Part shown: piece by piece, positions 34,772 through 46,114 of the stretch
Position numbering within the stretch: the first letter of the stretch is position 1
Layout of the letters: the number at the start of each line of letters is the position of its first letter
NCBI GenBank assembly: GCA_013398055.1
Contig: VZRS01007670.1
Location: 1,384,385 to 1,448,384 of the forward strand
Direction of reading: 5' to 3'
Length of the DNA: 64,000 nucleotides
From: Ifrita kowaldi
Lineage: Eukaryota; Chordata; Aves; Passeriformes; Cinclosomatidae
The notes under the pieces: model-generated
Told to the model about the DNA's origin: nothing
Seen by the model: only the letters and a program-made list of their open reading frames with translations
Database searches by the model: none
Made by a program: the position numbers and the translations under genes

Positions 34772-35850
34772 GTCCTGGTTGTCCCTCTTTTCCACCTCAC
34801 TTGAGTCAGGGCCCTCTAGTACTGGTCATGGGATTCTCCACTTCTTTCTCATAGAAACAGATTAGAATTCATTCCCATAGGATCAGGAGCAAAATCAGCC
34901 CCTCCAATCTGTCTGGAAAACTGACCACTGGAGACTGGAGCAGCAACTTTCCTGGAAGAACACCCATTTGCAATTGTTTTCCTCTGCTATTCAAGTCCCT
35001 GTGCCTCTAGGTCAAGGTAGGTTTCCCATCCCGCCTCACGAGGTCCTCTCTGTGATCCTGCAGGTAAAAGCACAGGACATGCCATGGTGTGTGCTTCCTA
35101 TATCCTCCTTCTCAAGCAAAATAATGCTTGCCCGTAGCTGAGATGCTGGTCCATGCAGGTGGGGAGTACGATATATCCTCTGCAAATTCCTGGACCAATT
35201 TCTCCATATCCATAGAGAGGACATGTTTCCTTCCTCTTTTACATAAATTGGGAATGTTTGCTTTACAAATGTAAAGTATACCCAGTTAAGAGATTAAACA
35301 AGTGTGAAAAGGACACGAGCCCTTGACAACAGGAAATGCCAACAAGATGATTGAAATATGTGAGCCATAAGGGTCTTCTTCATAACAAGAATATGCGAAT
35401 CATTAGAGAATGATACACATGAGTACTCAGGATTCAGTCAGGGATACGTTCAAGAGAAATACTCTTTGTTTGAAAAGACAAACACGATAAAAACTTAAAT
35501 ATCCATGACAAATTTAGTTGTTCAATGAAAAACTTTTACAATAGGCAATTTTTCTTCAGCTCCTTCTCCAAGGGAAAATCTTGATGACAGTCATAAAGAC
35601 CATCAATATGACATCCTCCTCTCTGTTGTAAGTAGTTTTATCTAACAGAACAAAATGTTGCATAGAGAAGGGTTCAAAAAATATGGTCTTTAGTCCCAAG
35701 CAGACAAGTGCAAGCTTTACTAAGCAGTACAGAGTATGCATCTGAATTTATTCATCAGTTCCTACTTTCATTTAGGTGTTTTATGTCTATCTAGCTCACT
35801 TTTGAAAGCTTATTATGGCTGGAACTTTCTTCTAAACTGTTTGGGAGTTG
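34772..35850. other. Unassigned spacer between two LTRs
   Basis: No gene is seen. The first 450 bases (to about 35230) are somewhat richer in G+C than the surroundings. I cannot assign them to ERV internal sequence or to anything else. Confidence 0.45.
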
Positions 35851-35856
35851 AGTATT

Positions 35857-36482
35857 TGTTGGGGCGTGCTCCAGCATGGCATCATCTTGGTCACTCCAGA
35901 GACCACCCCTTGTCAATCCCGACAGGGCCCTCCCCTGGGTGGACGAATCGGAATCGGAGGGTGGATCTATGGGCAGTTCCCAAGTCTGAGCTCCACGCCC
36001 CCCGAAGTTTGCTCAGCCCCTTTATCTATAACCTTTCAAGTTGTTTGACACCCTATTGGTGCATGCTGGCTGTCTCCTCCCATAATGTATCCCCATCGGT
36101 TTTGTGTACCCTGGCTCCTCCCAGTTCTTCTTTTCCCATTGGTTTGTACCCTAAACCCCGCCTCTTTGTTCTCCCCTTAAAACCTTCTGCGCAAGCCCTT
36201 TTTCCCCGGATATCCCTTCTGCCCGGATCCTGCTAATAAACCTCGCTGTGGTCCAAGGAAGGAGATCTCTCTCTGCTCATTCTTCGCCTTCGGGATCTTT
36301 GGGCTCTGACCATCTCCTCCTCTGCCCCGAGGAGAGCGCACGTGCTGCCCTCTCGCGTGACGCCCCGAGCAGCGGTGACTTTTGCCCGCCACCCTAAAGA
36401 TTCGTGTCTGCAGGCAGGTCGCTGGGCCGAATCGCTGGACGTAACGGAGGTCCAGAGGCAGCTAGCCCCGGCCGCGGTGACA
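35857..36482 (+). mobile_element. Solo LTR, ERVK-like, with 6-bp target duplication
   Basis: The 626-bp block begins TGTTGGGG and ends GGTGACA (TG...CA ends). It is flanked by the same hexamer AGTATT at 35851-35856 and 36483-36488, proof of a single integration followed by LTR-LTR recombination. U3 contains CCAAT-type boxes (reverse ATTGG near 36054 and 36138). A CTTAAAA TATA-like box lies at about 36176-36182 and the AATAAA signal at 36235-36240. The R/U5 part is strongly GC- and CpG-rich (36280-36480), in sharp contrast with the AT-rich flanks. A 6-bp duplication is typical of beta- and alpharetrovirus-like (ERVK) elements. A 166-codon frame overlapping it is not a gene. Confidence 0.93.
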
Positions 36483-36488
36483 AGTATT

Positions 36489-38192
36489 AAATATAATTTT
36501 TGGCAGGTGTGTATATATCTACCGGAAGGTATGTGGATTTCTTGTAAAGAATTCCATCAGGTGTAGGATGACTGTCACTCAAATCCCTCTCTACCAGTTT
36601 TAGGTTTGAGAGGTCTAGAATAAGTAGTGCAAACAGGTTTTTTTACAATAAATTTTCAAGCACTCCTTCTATTCTTTTTTTCTATTTTTTTGCCCCCACT
36701 TCCTAATTATCTTCATATTTATGGTTGTAAATGGTAAAAAAAAAGACACCACAGCATAAGACTACTTTTTAGAAAATATTACAGCAAAAGATCCTGTCAT
36801 GGTGGGCTGATTTATAAAAGCATTGCCTGTTATCCAAGTTTCTGTGAATCTGTGAAATATTTTCTTTTGAAAGCAATCAGAATCTTGTTTAATTCCAATT
36901 CAAATCATGCTAACTGAACCTTTTTAATTTTTAATTTAGTTATAAGATATGCCACAGCTAGTGTAGTTTCCTTGGAAAATAATGGATCCAGAAAAAAAAA
37001 AAGAACAAAACTTTATTTTATACACAAAAGATTCTGGATTTTGCTTACTGGTTAATTCTGTGGGCCACTGAAAATGCTTTCAAACAATTTTATCCTTAAG
37101 AAATACTTGGAGAAAAAAATTCTCAGACTTCAATCTTAATACAAAGATGTGAAAGTTTTTATGGAAAATTTTTCATCTAATAGTATACCTGCTGATGTGA
37201 GTACAAAAAATTTCACAAAAGCCTTAGCCCTAACCATGCAGAAATAAAAAAAAATATGTACTAAAACAAGAAAACAAATCAGATGGTAAGAAGAAACACT
37301 TTTGTTTACTGTGGTACAAATATTCAGAGATATGTATGTATATGGAGATATTTTCAGCTGCAATTTCTATCTTTTGAGATATTTTGCCAGTATGTGGAAA
37401 TTGTCCGACACTAATTTTTCTGTTTGAAGTAGCTTTGGATAATTTGCTTGCATATTTTTAAAAGTATTTCAAAATTATAGAGTAAATTAAATTTTTCACT
37501 TAGTGCCTCATATCAAAATCTCTTTTCAGCTTCCACAGTCCTCAATGCAATTTGTCTGAAGTTTCAGTGGCAGCTTCTCACACCACAGACACAGTGAGAA
37601 TGGAACAAACATGAGTATTGAGAAGGCGAGCGCTTGCGTCTGCACGGGCAGGTGCAGCTTGACACGCGTTTGCAGTGCTCACAATCAAGTCTGGCAGGGC
37701 ATATGCTGGCCATGCCTCAGGAGCCATGTGGCTGCGTGAGCACTTAGCCTCCTGAGCGGTGGGATTCAGTTGCTGGGACAAACTAGACTGTTGCAATAGT
37801 GCTGGGAATTTTCTGGATTGGTACTGGCATATATACAGACCCTTCATATGGCAAGCAGAAGAGATGTTGTTTGCCTACACTCCTCTGTTTAAATGTGTCT
37901 TATCTCTTGTTCTGTGGTGATATTTTACATCTCTTCATATTTGTGTACTGACTGAACTTCTGTATTTTGTGATTGTCAGGAGTCTTGCTATCTAAATGAG
38001 GTTAAATTGCAATTAAACACGTGGAAAATCCAGAATGGAGGGGGTGTTGAAAACTATCACTGACCTGAAGAGGTCATCACACAATTTATTTCTGAACAAT
38101 CTTTTGTTCTATATGCTTATAAATACATTCCTCCAACCCACAGAAAAATACATGGTTTAAAAGTTTTAAAGGTTTTCCAGCAATGAAAAAAG
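36489..38192. other. Anonymous stretch with one GC-rich patch
   Basis: Mostly AT-rich and featureless. The patch at about 37570-37850 is richer in G+C and keeps several CpGs (GGCGAGCGCTTGCG near 37626). An 89-codon minus-strand frame crosses it but has no recognised domain. It may be a decayed repeat or a short conserved element, and I cannot decide which. Confidence 0.4.
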
Positions 38193-38430
38193 AGAAAAGA
38201 AAAGAAAAGAAAAGAAAAGAAAAGAAAAGAAAAGAAAAGAAAAGAAAAGAAAAGAAAAGAAAAGAAAAGAAAAGAAAAGAAAAGAAAAGAAAAGAAAAGA
38301 AAAGAAAAGAAAAGAAAAGAAAAGAAAAGAAAAGAAAAGAAAAGAAAAGAAAAGAAAAGAAAAGAAAAGAAAAGAAAAGANGAAGGGAAGGGAAGGGAAG
38401 GGAAGGGAAGGGGAAAGGAAAAAAAAAAAA
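38193..38430. repeat. (AAAAG)n array followed by (AAGGG)n and poly-A, with an N between
   Basis: About 37 nearly perfect AAAAG units (38193-38380), a single N at 38381, about six AAGGG units (38382-38411), then an A-rich tail to 38430. The strand is pure purine over almost its whole length. The N suggests that the array length was not resolved. Lys/Arg/Glu-rich frames on the plus strand and Phe/Ser/Leu frames on the minus strand are translations of the repeat. Confidence 0.97.
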
Positions 38431-41400
38431 GCCAAGCTAGCAAACTCACTGATGTTCTTTATTCTCATTTCCTGATTTTGCAGCTACATGTATAACAGTG
38501 CATTGTCAATGCAACATATAAATGTCTATGTTTTAATTGCATTTAGATGGATCCTTATCACCTCATCAGGACGATCTCTTAATTTCTTTGGTAGCCTCAG
38601 GATGCATTTGTGCGTGTCATCCACCTTCTGAGGAGCCCTAGAAAAAAGACAGAGTTTCCTTTTTTACCAAGTGACCCAGAATTCCATTAGTAAAGAATGT
38701 TAGAAGATTTAGCAGCTAGTAGCTGTTCTAGTCCTCAGGCTAATAATGCTTTTTTCTCAGTTTCTATTGTAATGTGGAATCTGTAACCTGTATGCAAAGC
38801 AGGACGAATATTTGGGACACCATCGTCTGAGCAGACACATCTTCAGATAATGCTATGGCTGACCTACATGTACTCAGGTACCAAAACTTTTAGAACCCTC
38901 ACCTCATGACTACCTTCTGGCTCATTGTATGGCATGTGCAACTCCTCCAAAAAGAAACTTTGTGTAATTTCAAGAGATACTCTGACTGTCTAATAATTAT
39001 TACCCCTGGGGTTTTTAGATACATTTGGACCACTCAGCCTAAACAATTGCATTTTCTTGTTCTTTCTTCATGTATGCAATAGCTTAGAGTACTTGACTAC
39101 AATTTATGGAGTCAAAATAAAATAAAAAATAAATAAAAATATACACTAATGCAATGATTATATTCTCTCTAAAAGAATATAAAATTGTAGTATTGGTTAC
39201 TTTTTAATGTTTTATTTGCTAATATTTATGTTATGAGCTCTTTACAGTTCCATTGCTCATATGTTGGGGTTTTGTTTCAGTCATGTTGGAGAGGGACTTG
39301 TCCAGCTGCAGAGATTCAGATTAAAACTCAGTTTTATGCCTATTTTATTTGATAAATATAAAAATAATTTGGCCTGTTGATGCAGTCTTATTTTCCACAA
39401 GATTTAATTTTCAATTTTATTTTTTTAATGTGCGCTAAAAGCTTTGAAGAGAAAGGAGTATCTGGTTATTTTTTCTACTTCTTTTGGATTTTTTACCAGA
39501 TTCACAGTCACTAGACATTGAATGTTCTTCCATACAAATGGTTTTTTTCCGTCCGCTCTCATAGCTTTTATTAACTCTTTCTTTATAAATTATTTAATTC
39601 TCTGTAAATAAACTTATCTACCTGCCCAACAACTGTTAAGGATCCTCTTATTATGTGTACATGAATAAATCACCATGTGATGTTTTTCAAATAAAGAACA
39701 GAATGGCATGAATTTACACATTGTTAGTTTATCATTGATAGATGCAAATAATAATAATAATTAATAAGAGTCAAATTTTTTTGCCGTTGTTGTTTTAAAC
39801 TATTTTATACTTTTTATTGACCGATCTGTATGTAGGTAATGAAATTTATTTCACCATTGACAAAATTTACCTCAAAATTGTGCTTTGGAGGTAAAGTTCT
39901 CTGTTAAACTTTTTGCTTTTTTGTCCAGAATATAGTAAGGAACTTACTCCTTTGGAATAGGTACATGTATTCATGTATTCATTTATATAAATACTGCTAT
40001 TATAACAGTTCTAAACCAGCCAGACCCACACACAGCAATGAAAAGTTGTCTGGTAAAATGTAATAATAAAATGGAAGTTGAAACCAGCAAAGACAGAGAT
40101 CCATATTTAGCAAAATAATATGCGAATAAGGAGACAAGTATAAATTCCTATTGTGATACAACCAATTCTTCTGTATAAATAAGAGGCCTTAAAAGTAGAA
40201 AGATGAGATGTACATAATGATAAAAGAATTCTAAAAAGAAGAAAAAAAAAGTCTAAAATTTAATATTATGGAGGATTATGATGCTATCCAAACTTAATTT
40301 CTTGAGTCTTGGGAAAAGCATCGTAATGTACTCAAGTGTACTTAATTTGCCAAGGTAGTTTCATTTAAGTGCACAAGTAAACTTTACACAATTAGGCAAA
40401 ATCAAATGAAAGATTCCTGTCTGTCCATAAAGATTCTTTGATATTAAAGGAAAAATAAGTCATAATACGCATCTGGAAAAAAGATGGGCATTGTTTGGGG
40501 GAGGAGGGTTGATTATTTTTATTTCTTGTTTTAGGTTTTTTGGTTTTGCTTTGTCCCCACAAAAGACAGCCAAAGTCTCATGGAAATAACAGACTGACAA
40601 GAACAACTTTGACTGAGGAGAAGCAGAGTCATGTCTAGAAATATTTCTCTCTCAACGACCTAAATTTTAAATGCCTGAGAAGCTACTGGGAAAAAGCACA
40701 TAGGAAAGAGTCTGGTTTGCTTACATAAAACAGTTAAATTAACAACGGATCAATTGATTAGCTATTGCAGTGTTTTGTAAACAATCATCCAACTACCTCT
40801 GTGTCTGCAAGGTCAAAGTAGACATACTAAATATAGTAAGTGCTGCCTTGTCAATGAAAAATGAAAGAAGAATGCTTTGCTTCCCCCTTAAAAAAAAAAT
40901 ACGGGCTGAGAAATTTTAAATGTAAACATTTCATTTTAGATGTAAAGATTTTGAGAGCTACAGATTAATATTGCAGAGCTGGACAGCTTCATATTTGTGA
41001 AGTGTTATTTCCTTCAGGGCACTAGATTTTATTACTGATGAGATGAAGCCAGATGAAGGATCATAACCAATAATGTGAATGGACTGTTGTTCTGAAATTT
41101 TTCTCAATAGAGTATTTAAGAAACCATAATACATAAATTTTTAAGTCTTTCAAAGACATAAAGCACTGAAGAACTTATGTATCCATAAAAGTTCTGCTGT
41201 ACATATCGTGCACTTTATGGTGTTCCTCTCATTTAGCTGTCTTTTATAATATTTCACTTCTAAAATTATATTTTCTTAGGTCTATACCTTTAATTAATCA
41301 TAGATAAATATTAAAATAATACCATTTTTTTACAGGGTGTAATCTTGAAAATTATTGTAGTGATTCTCCAGGCATCATGTCAAAGTGTACTTAATTTTCT

Positions 41401-44400
41401 TTAACAATGCTTCCAGTTTATCTCTGTAAGGCAAATACATCCCATTAAAAAGAATTTCTTGGAGAGATTTGAAGCAATTAAATGATCATAAGTATTCACC
41501 CATCAGTTAAGGATAGCATTTTACCTTTGCTCTCATAATCCTTAGTTAGGTAAAATATCATTCTGCAATTTTCTATAGACATTTTTTTTTCCTTTCCATT
41601 GCTTCAAGGATGATTTTCTGAGTGTTTCCATTTCAAATTAAACATTAATGTAATATTAGTAACACAACTATATCACAAATATTAGAGGGAGATTTGGATG
41701 AAAAAAAATATCTAATGAAATTGCTTGGCCATAGTTTGTAGGCTTCCTTATGGCTTTCATAGACACCTTTTTTTGAAATAAATCATGGTATTGGTACATA
41801 TGCTTAGTGCCCCTTAATCATTCTTCGACACCTTTCCTGTCTCCTTGTTGCCCTGCAGTTTTTGAGGGACAATGCGAATGTGTGCACAGCCCAGAAGAAA
41901 ATTTGATGGCCATTTTCTGGTTTTTACTGCTGCTAACAAGCTCCCCCAAATTTTTAAACACCTACACTCAGACGTGCTGAAGAGAAAGCCACGGGAGAAA
42001 CTGTCATCTGGGGAAGGGAAGGGAAGGGATATGATGTAATTACATAGAAGCAGAAGCAGTTAGCTTTGTTCTTTTACGGTGGTCACATTTGGCATTGGAA
42101 TTACCTTCATGTTGGAGGTGAAAGACACCTTGTTACACAGTCAAAGGGCATTGGGAATATACAGGTTTTGAGATACATGAATGGTAAGGTGTGAAAACAA
42201 GTACAGATTTACTCTAAATAATTAAAGCCATTTTAGATTATCTCTGCATGCGTATGTTGTTTGACGTTCATGAATGAAATCCAGAAAAATATTCAAGTTC
42301 TCATAAATTTTAACCTCTCTTACTACATCTACATACATTTGTAAATAAGATTTTTTTAATCTTTTTAGCCATCAATAGTATAATATTCTTTTTTATTATC
42401 AGTAGCACAGTTTTGATTCTATACTTTTAATGCTTTTTTTTTAAAATCTATAGGATACATTAAAAATATGTCATGAATTTCTGTTCCTGAAATTACAAAA
42501 AATAAACAGATTAGGAAAACCTCCTTATTTTTCACTGTAAAATTCAAGCTCAAATCCACTACACTATTGTCTTGAAAATAGTTTAGAAATCTTTCAAAAA
42601 AGGAAAGAATTTAAATACCTGTAAATCAACTTTCTTTACCTCCACGAATGAGGACTCTCAGCTTCAAAAACAGCAGCCAAAGACACTGTATTTTTGTGAT
42701 GCAGCTTTATATATGTATTTACATATTCATCATATTCCTTCTACTTTCTTTGTCCTTTCCTGGTTGTCCTTGTTGAATTAGAGCTGACATTTTGACTGCC
42801 ACGTGTAAAACATACATTTTCCAAGCGTACAAGTGGAAACCAGATCCATGGAGTGGCAGTAATGAACGCCTTACCTGCAATTGTGACTTACAAGATCACA
42901 ATTCAAACCCACTGGAAAGAATTTGTAGGTCCTCCACTCCCACTGCAGGACCAAGTTAATTCTTAAGCTACTTCATATTGTTCATTGGTACAAAAATGAA
43001 GCGCATCACTTTTCTCCAAAAGTCAGTAAGTCAATCCTTCTGACAAACTTGAGCTCTAGAAAATTCTCTATTTATTTTTAGTACATCGAATATGCTATTC
43101 TGCTTCTCAGAGTATTCTGTCTTACAAGGACTCACAACTGAGAAATTATAGCTTGGTAAGAAGCAATGTATTGATGGAGGAGAAAACAAAATATGAAGCA
43201 TGAAATGGAAATGTCAGCTGGAAACTACCAATCATCTCTTAGCATTGCTTGTTTTTAACTAGAAAGAGATATTTACCAATTAGCATGTCACAGTCTGTCA
43301 TTTTCTTTGGGGCTCCATAACTGTACTTTCTGTCTTCAGAGTAGAAGTTGTTAATTCTCTTTTACTTTATATGTCTCTGTTTACGTCAGATGTAGTTTGT
43401 TATTCTATCAAAGTATTGGCATGCAAATTGGTGAGAAGTGATGTGTGATCATTTCAAATTGAATATAATACAAATCACACTAGTCTCACTTTAAAAAAAT
43501 TGACAGAAGTAGGAGTTCAAATCCATGCTAATCACTTTTATCCAAATGGTTGTCAGTTTTTGTATATTAAAGGCTTCTTCAAAACACTCTCATGATATAA
43601 AGAATTTTCTAGAAAGCATTTCTAAAAAGTTGTAGATGTATTTTTTCAGTTACTTACAAAATAATTCTTTTCATCATTAAAGTGTAAATAAGATCTGTAA
43701 TGCTATGAATAGCTTACTTTTCCAATGAGAAAAGAAACAGCCAACATTACCAGCAATTTTCACAAGTATAAAAGCAGTACCTGAACCTATATTCCATCTG
43801 ACCCAAGAGAAAAGAGGGGAATAAGAAAGGGAGAAAAGACAAACCAAGGCAACGCAAGGCACGGAAGAAAGATGAAGTAATATATTTCTGAACAGAAGGA
43901 TCTAATAGAAATCTTGATGAAAAGTGTGTTGTCAGAATTAGTTAGTTTATCGTATCTTGCTTCAAATGAAAGCAGCAGTCATTTCTGTGCCAAGCATCAC
44001 GCTACAAAGTACTGTCATAGTATTCATAGCATCATTCTTATTGCTTTTAATTTATGCACTTTTGAAGAGCAGTTGTTAATAGGACATTCTGGGTTTAAGT
44101 AAATTAAGATTCAAATTCTTTTTCATTCAATCATTTTCCATGACATCAGGAATTTATTTCAGAGACAGCTATGCATGAAGACTTCAAAGCTTGACTACAA
44201 CTTCAGATATCTAGAATCAAACTGTAAAACCTCAACTAGTAACCAATATTGAGGGTACTTGGGTCAAACTGCAGATTGAAAAAAAATCCAAACAATGCAA
44301 TTTTCCCATTTTCACTTGATAGCCAATAGACTACTTAATTTATTTACTGAGAAATCTTTTTTCTCCTTAAATGTTTTTCAATCTTTTTTTCCTTCCCAGA

Positions 44401-44461
44401 ACAGTTCATTTATCATTGCCTTTCCCTGCTTTCAGGCTGACCAATAAAGCCATTCAGCTAA
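38431..44461. other. Long anonymous AT-rich stretch, no gene seen
   Basis: About 6 kb without a recognisable gene or well preserved transposon. Simple repeats lie at 39113-39140 (AAATA) and 39747-39763 (AAT). Three further AAGGG units lie at 42014-42028, unconnected to the array above. Confidence 0.55.
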
Positions 44462-44700
44462 AAGAAATCATAAAATTGTAAAATCATGGAATGGTTTGGG
44501 TTGTAAGGGACTTTAAATATCATCTAGTTCCAATCTCCCTGCTGTGGGCAGGAGCACCTTCCACTAGACCTGGATATTCAAAGCCCCATCCAACCTGGCC
44601 TTGAACACTTCCAGGGATGGGGCATCCACAACCTCTCTAGGCAACCTGCTCTAGCGCCACAACCCTCACAGAGAATTTCTTCATAATATTGAATCCAAAA
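44462..44700 (-). mobile_element. CR1 LINE 3' end, minus strand
   Basis: The plus strand shows the complement of the CR1 3' UTR: 'tggaatggtttgggttg', 'catctagttccaatctccct', 'aaccctcacagagaattt' and the 'ccatccaacctggccttgaa' block. The left end (atcataaaattgtaaaatcatgg) is the degenerate terminal octamer array. The element is 5' truncated and noncoding. Confidence 0.93.
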
Positions 44701-46114
44701 AATTAAATATCTGACATTTAGTCAGCAGCTAATTGCTATTTGTATTTGCATATTATGAGATTGTGGGAACCCTATATTTGTTTAGTAAAGTTATAGCAAA
44801 GGTAATCTGTCTTTCCTCATTCATTTGAAAATTTAAATTTTCAAAAATATGAGAAGAACTTACCACAAGAGAAATGTTTATAATTCTATTATACTGGGCC
44901 AGAAAAAGGCCTTTTAATGGATTCTCTTTCTCTTTTTTATCACCTGGACATTTTGCTATGCGTGTCCATAGTGAATCCTGAATGTCAGCACTGTCAAATC
45001 TTAGATATCCACTATCAGAATATTTCTACCCTGTCAAAAAATTTCCTACATGACTTCTTTTTGTCATGTGTGGCTTTAAGAAAATGGAAGACAAAACAGA
45101 AACCGGAGGACAGCACAGTGAAGTGCATCTGGTCTACCCTAAACAAAGTGATGTCCTCTCTTTCTGTTCCACATTCACACACATTACCTGAACAGATGCC
45201 TGATTATAGATTGGTGTATCTCAGCAAGGGCACAAGATAAACAACTCACAAACAAGCACATGAACTTCTCAGAACTCCCTTCAGCTTTCAGGCACATGGA
45301 CTGCCTTTGCTTTTCTTCATTTGTTTTTCATTTATTTTGTGAAGGTGGTCATAATTTTTTATTATTTAAATTTTTATTATTTATTTTTTCCTTTCTAATG
45401 GATCATCACAAGTACAAGCTGCAGCCTGAAGTCAAATATTATATTTGTTGTCCACTCATGAGTACAAAGCAATACTACTGTAGAGCTAAAAGCAGAGTCT
45501 GACTAACAGCTAGGGATACAAAAAAATTATCTAGCCAGACAGCATTTGAAAGTGTTTTCAAAAGTGTCAGATATTAAATTCATAGCTCAGACAAAAGATT
45601 CAGACTGAACAGTAGAAAGGATTCTGCTTCTTCGAAATTCAGGTCAAAAGTGAAATTCCATAGCATAGGGATAAAACATGTATATAATTAAAAAATACAT
45701 GCATGTTAATATATCATTATTGCAATTAAGAATTGTATTGTAGAACAGCAATAAAATTGTTGAATCACTGAATGAATGAGTCCAGGAAGATGTATCAGAT
45801 AGCAATGCTTGGAGACAAATAACTATTACTGGATGCAGTGTCTCTCGAATGCAGAATTTAGCCACTAATGGTCATTACTATCCATTTTGGACTATATACA
45901 CCACTTCAAATACCCAACATATAAACTGGTTAAATATGACATTTAAAAAAACCCACCACTTTATCTAAATTCCGCAGATTTTTTTTTCCCATGGGAAATG
46001 AGTAAGTTATATCTCTGACAGACGAATCTGTCCTCCCCATGATTTAGAAAGCCAATGAAGACAACTTAAATATGAATATGTCACAGTCAAGGAAGAAAAA
46101 AAGTCACTATTTAA
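44701..46114. other. Anonymous AT-rich stretch before the duplication
   Basis: It contains a perfect 22-bp palindrome (44824-44845) and a 107-codon frame (44917-45240) followed by an 80-codon one (45260-45502). Neither has a recognisable motif, splice frame or conserved-looking start, so they are not called as genes. Confidence 0.5.
44824..44845. repeat. Perfect 22-bp palindrome
   Basis: TTTGAAAATTT and its exact complement are joined without a spacer. It is AT-only apart from one G and one C, so chance is plausible. Confidence 0.6.

Noticed and set aside
35736..36236. 166-codon plus-strand open frame, one of the longest in the window
   Set aside because: Most of it lies inside the solo LTR (35857-36482), crosses its U3 and TATA-like region, and has no ERV or host domain. 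It is a product of GC-rich LTR sequence.
38117..38468. Phe/Ser/Leu-rich and Lys/Arg/Glu-rich frames of 85-110 codons
   Set aside because: Direct translations of the AAAAG/AAGGG array, reading through an N.
44917..45502. Neighbouring 107- and 80-codon plus-strand frames
   Set aside because: No known motif, no splice signals linking them, and AT-rich codon make-up like the surrounding noise.
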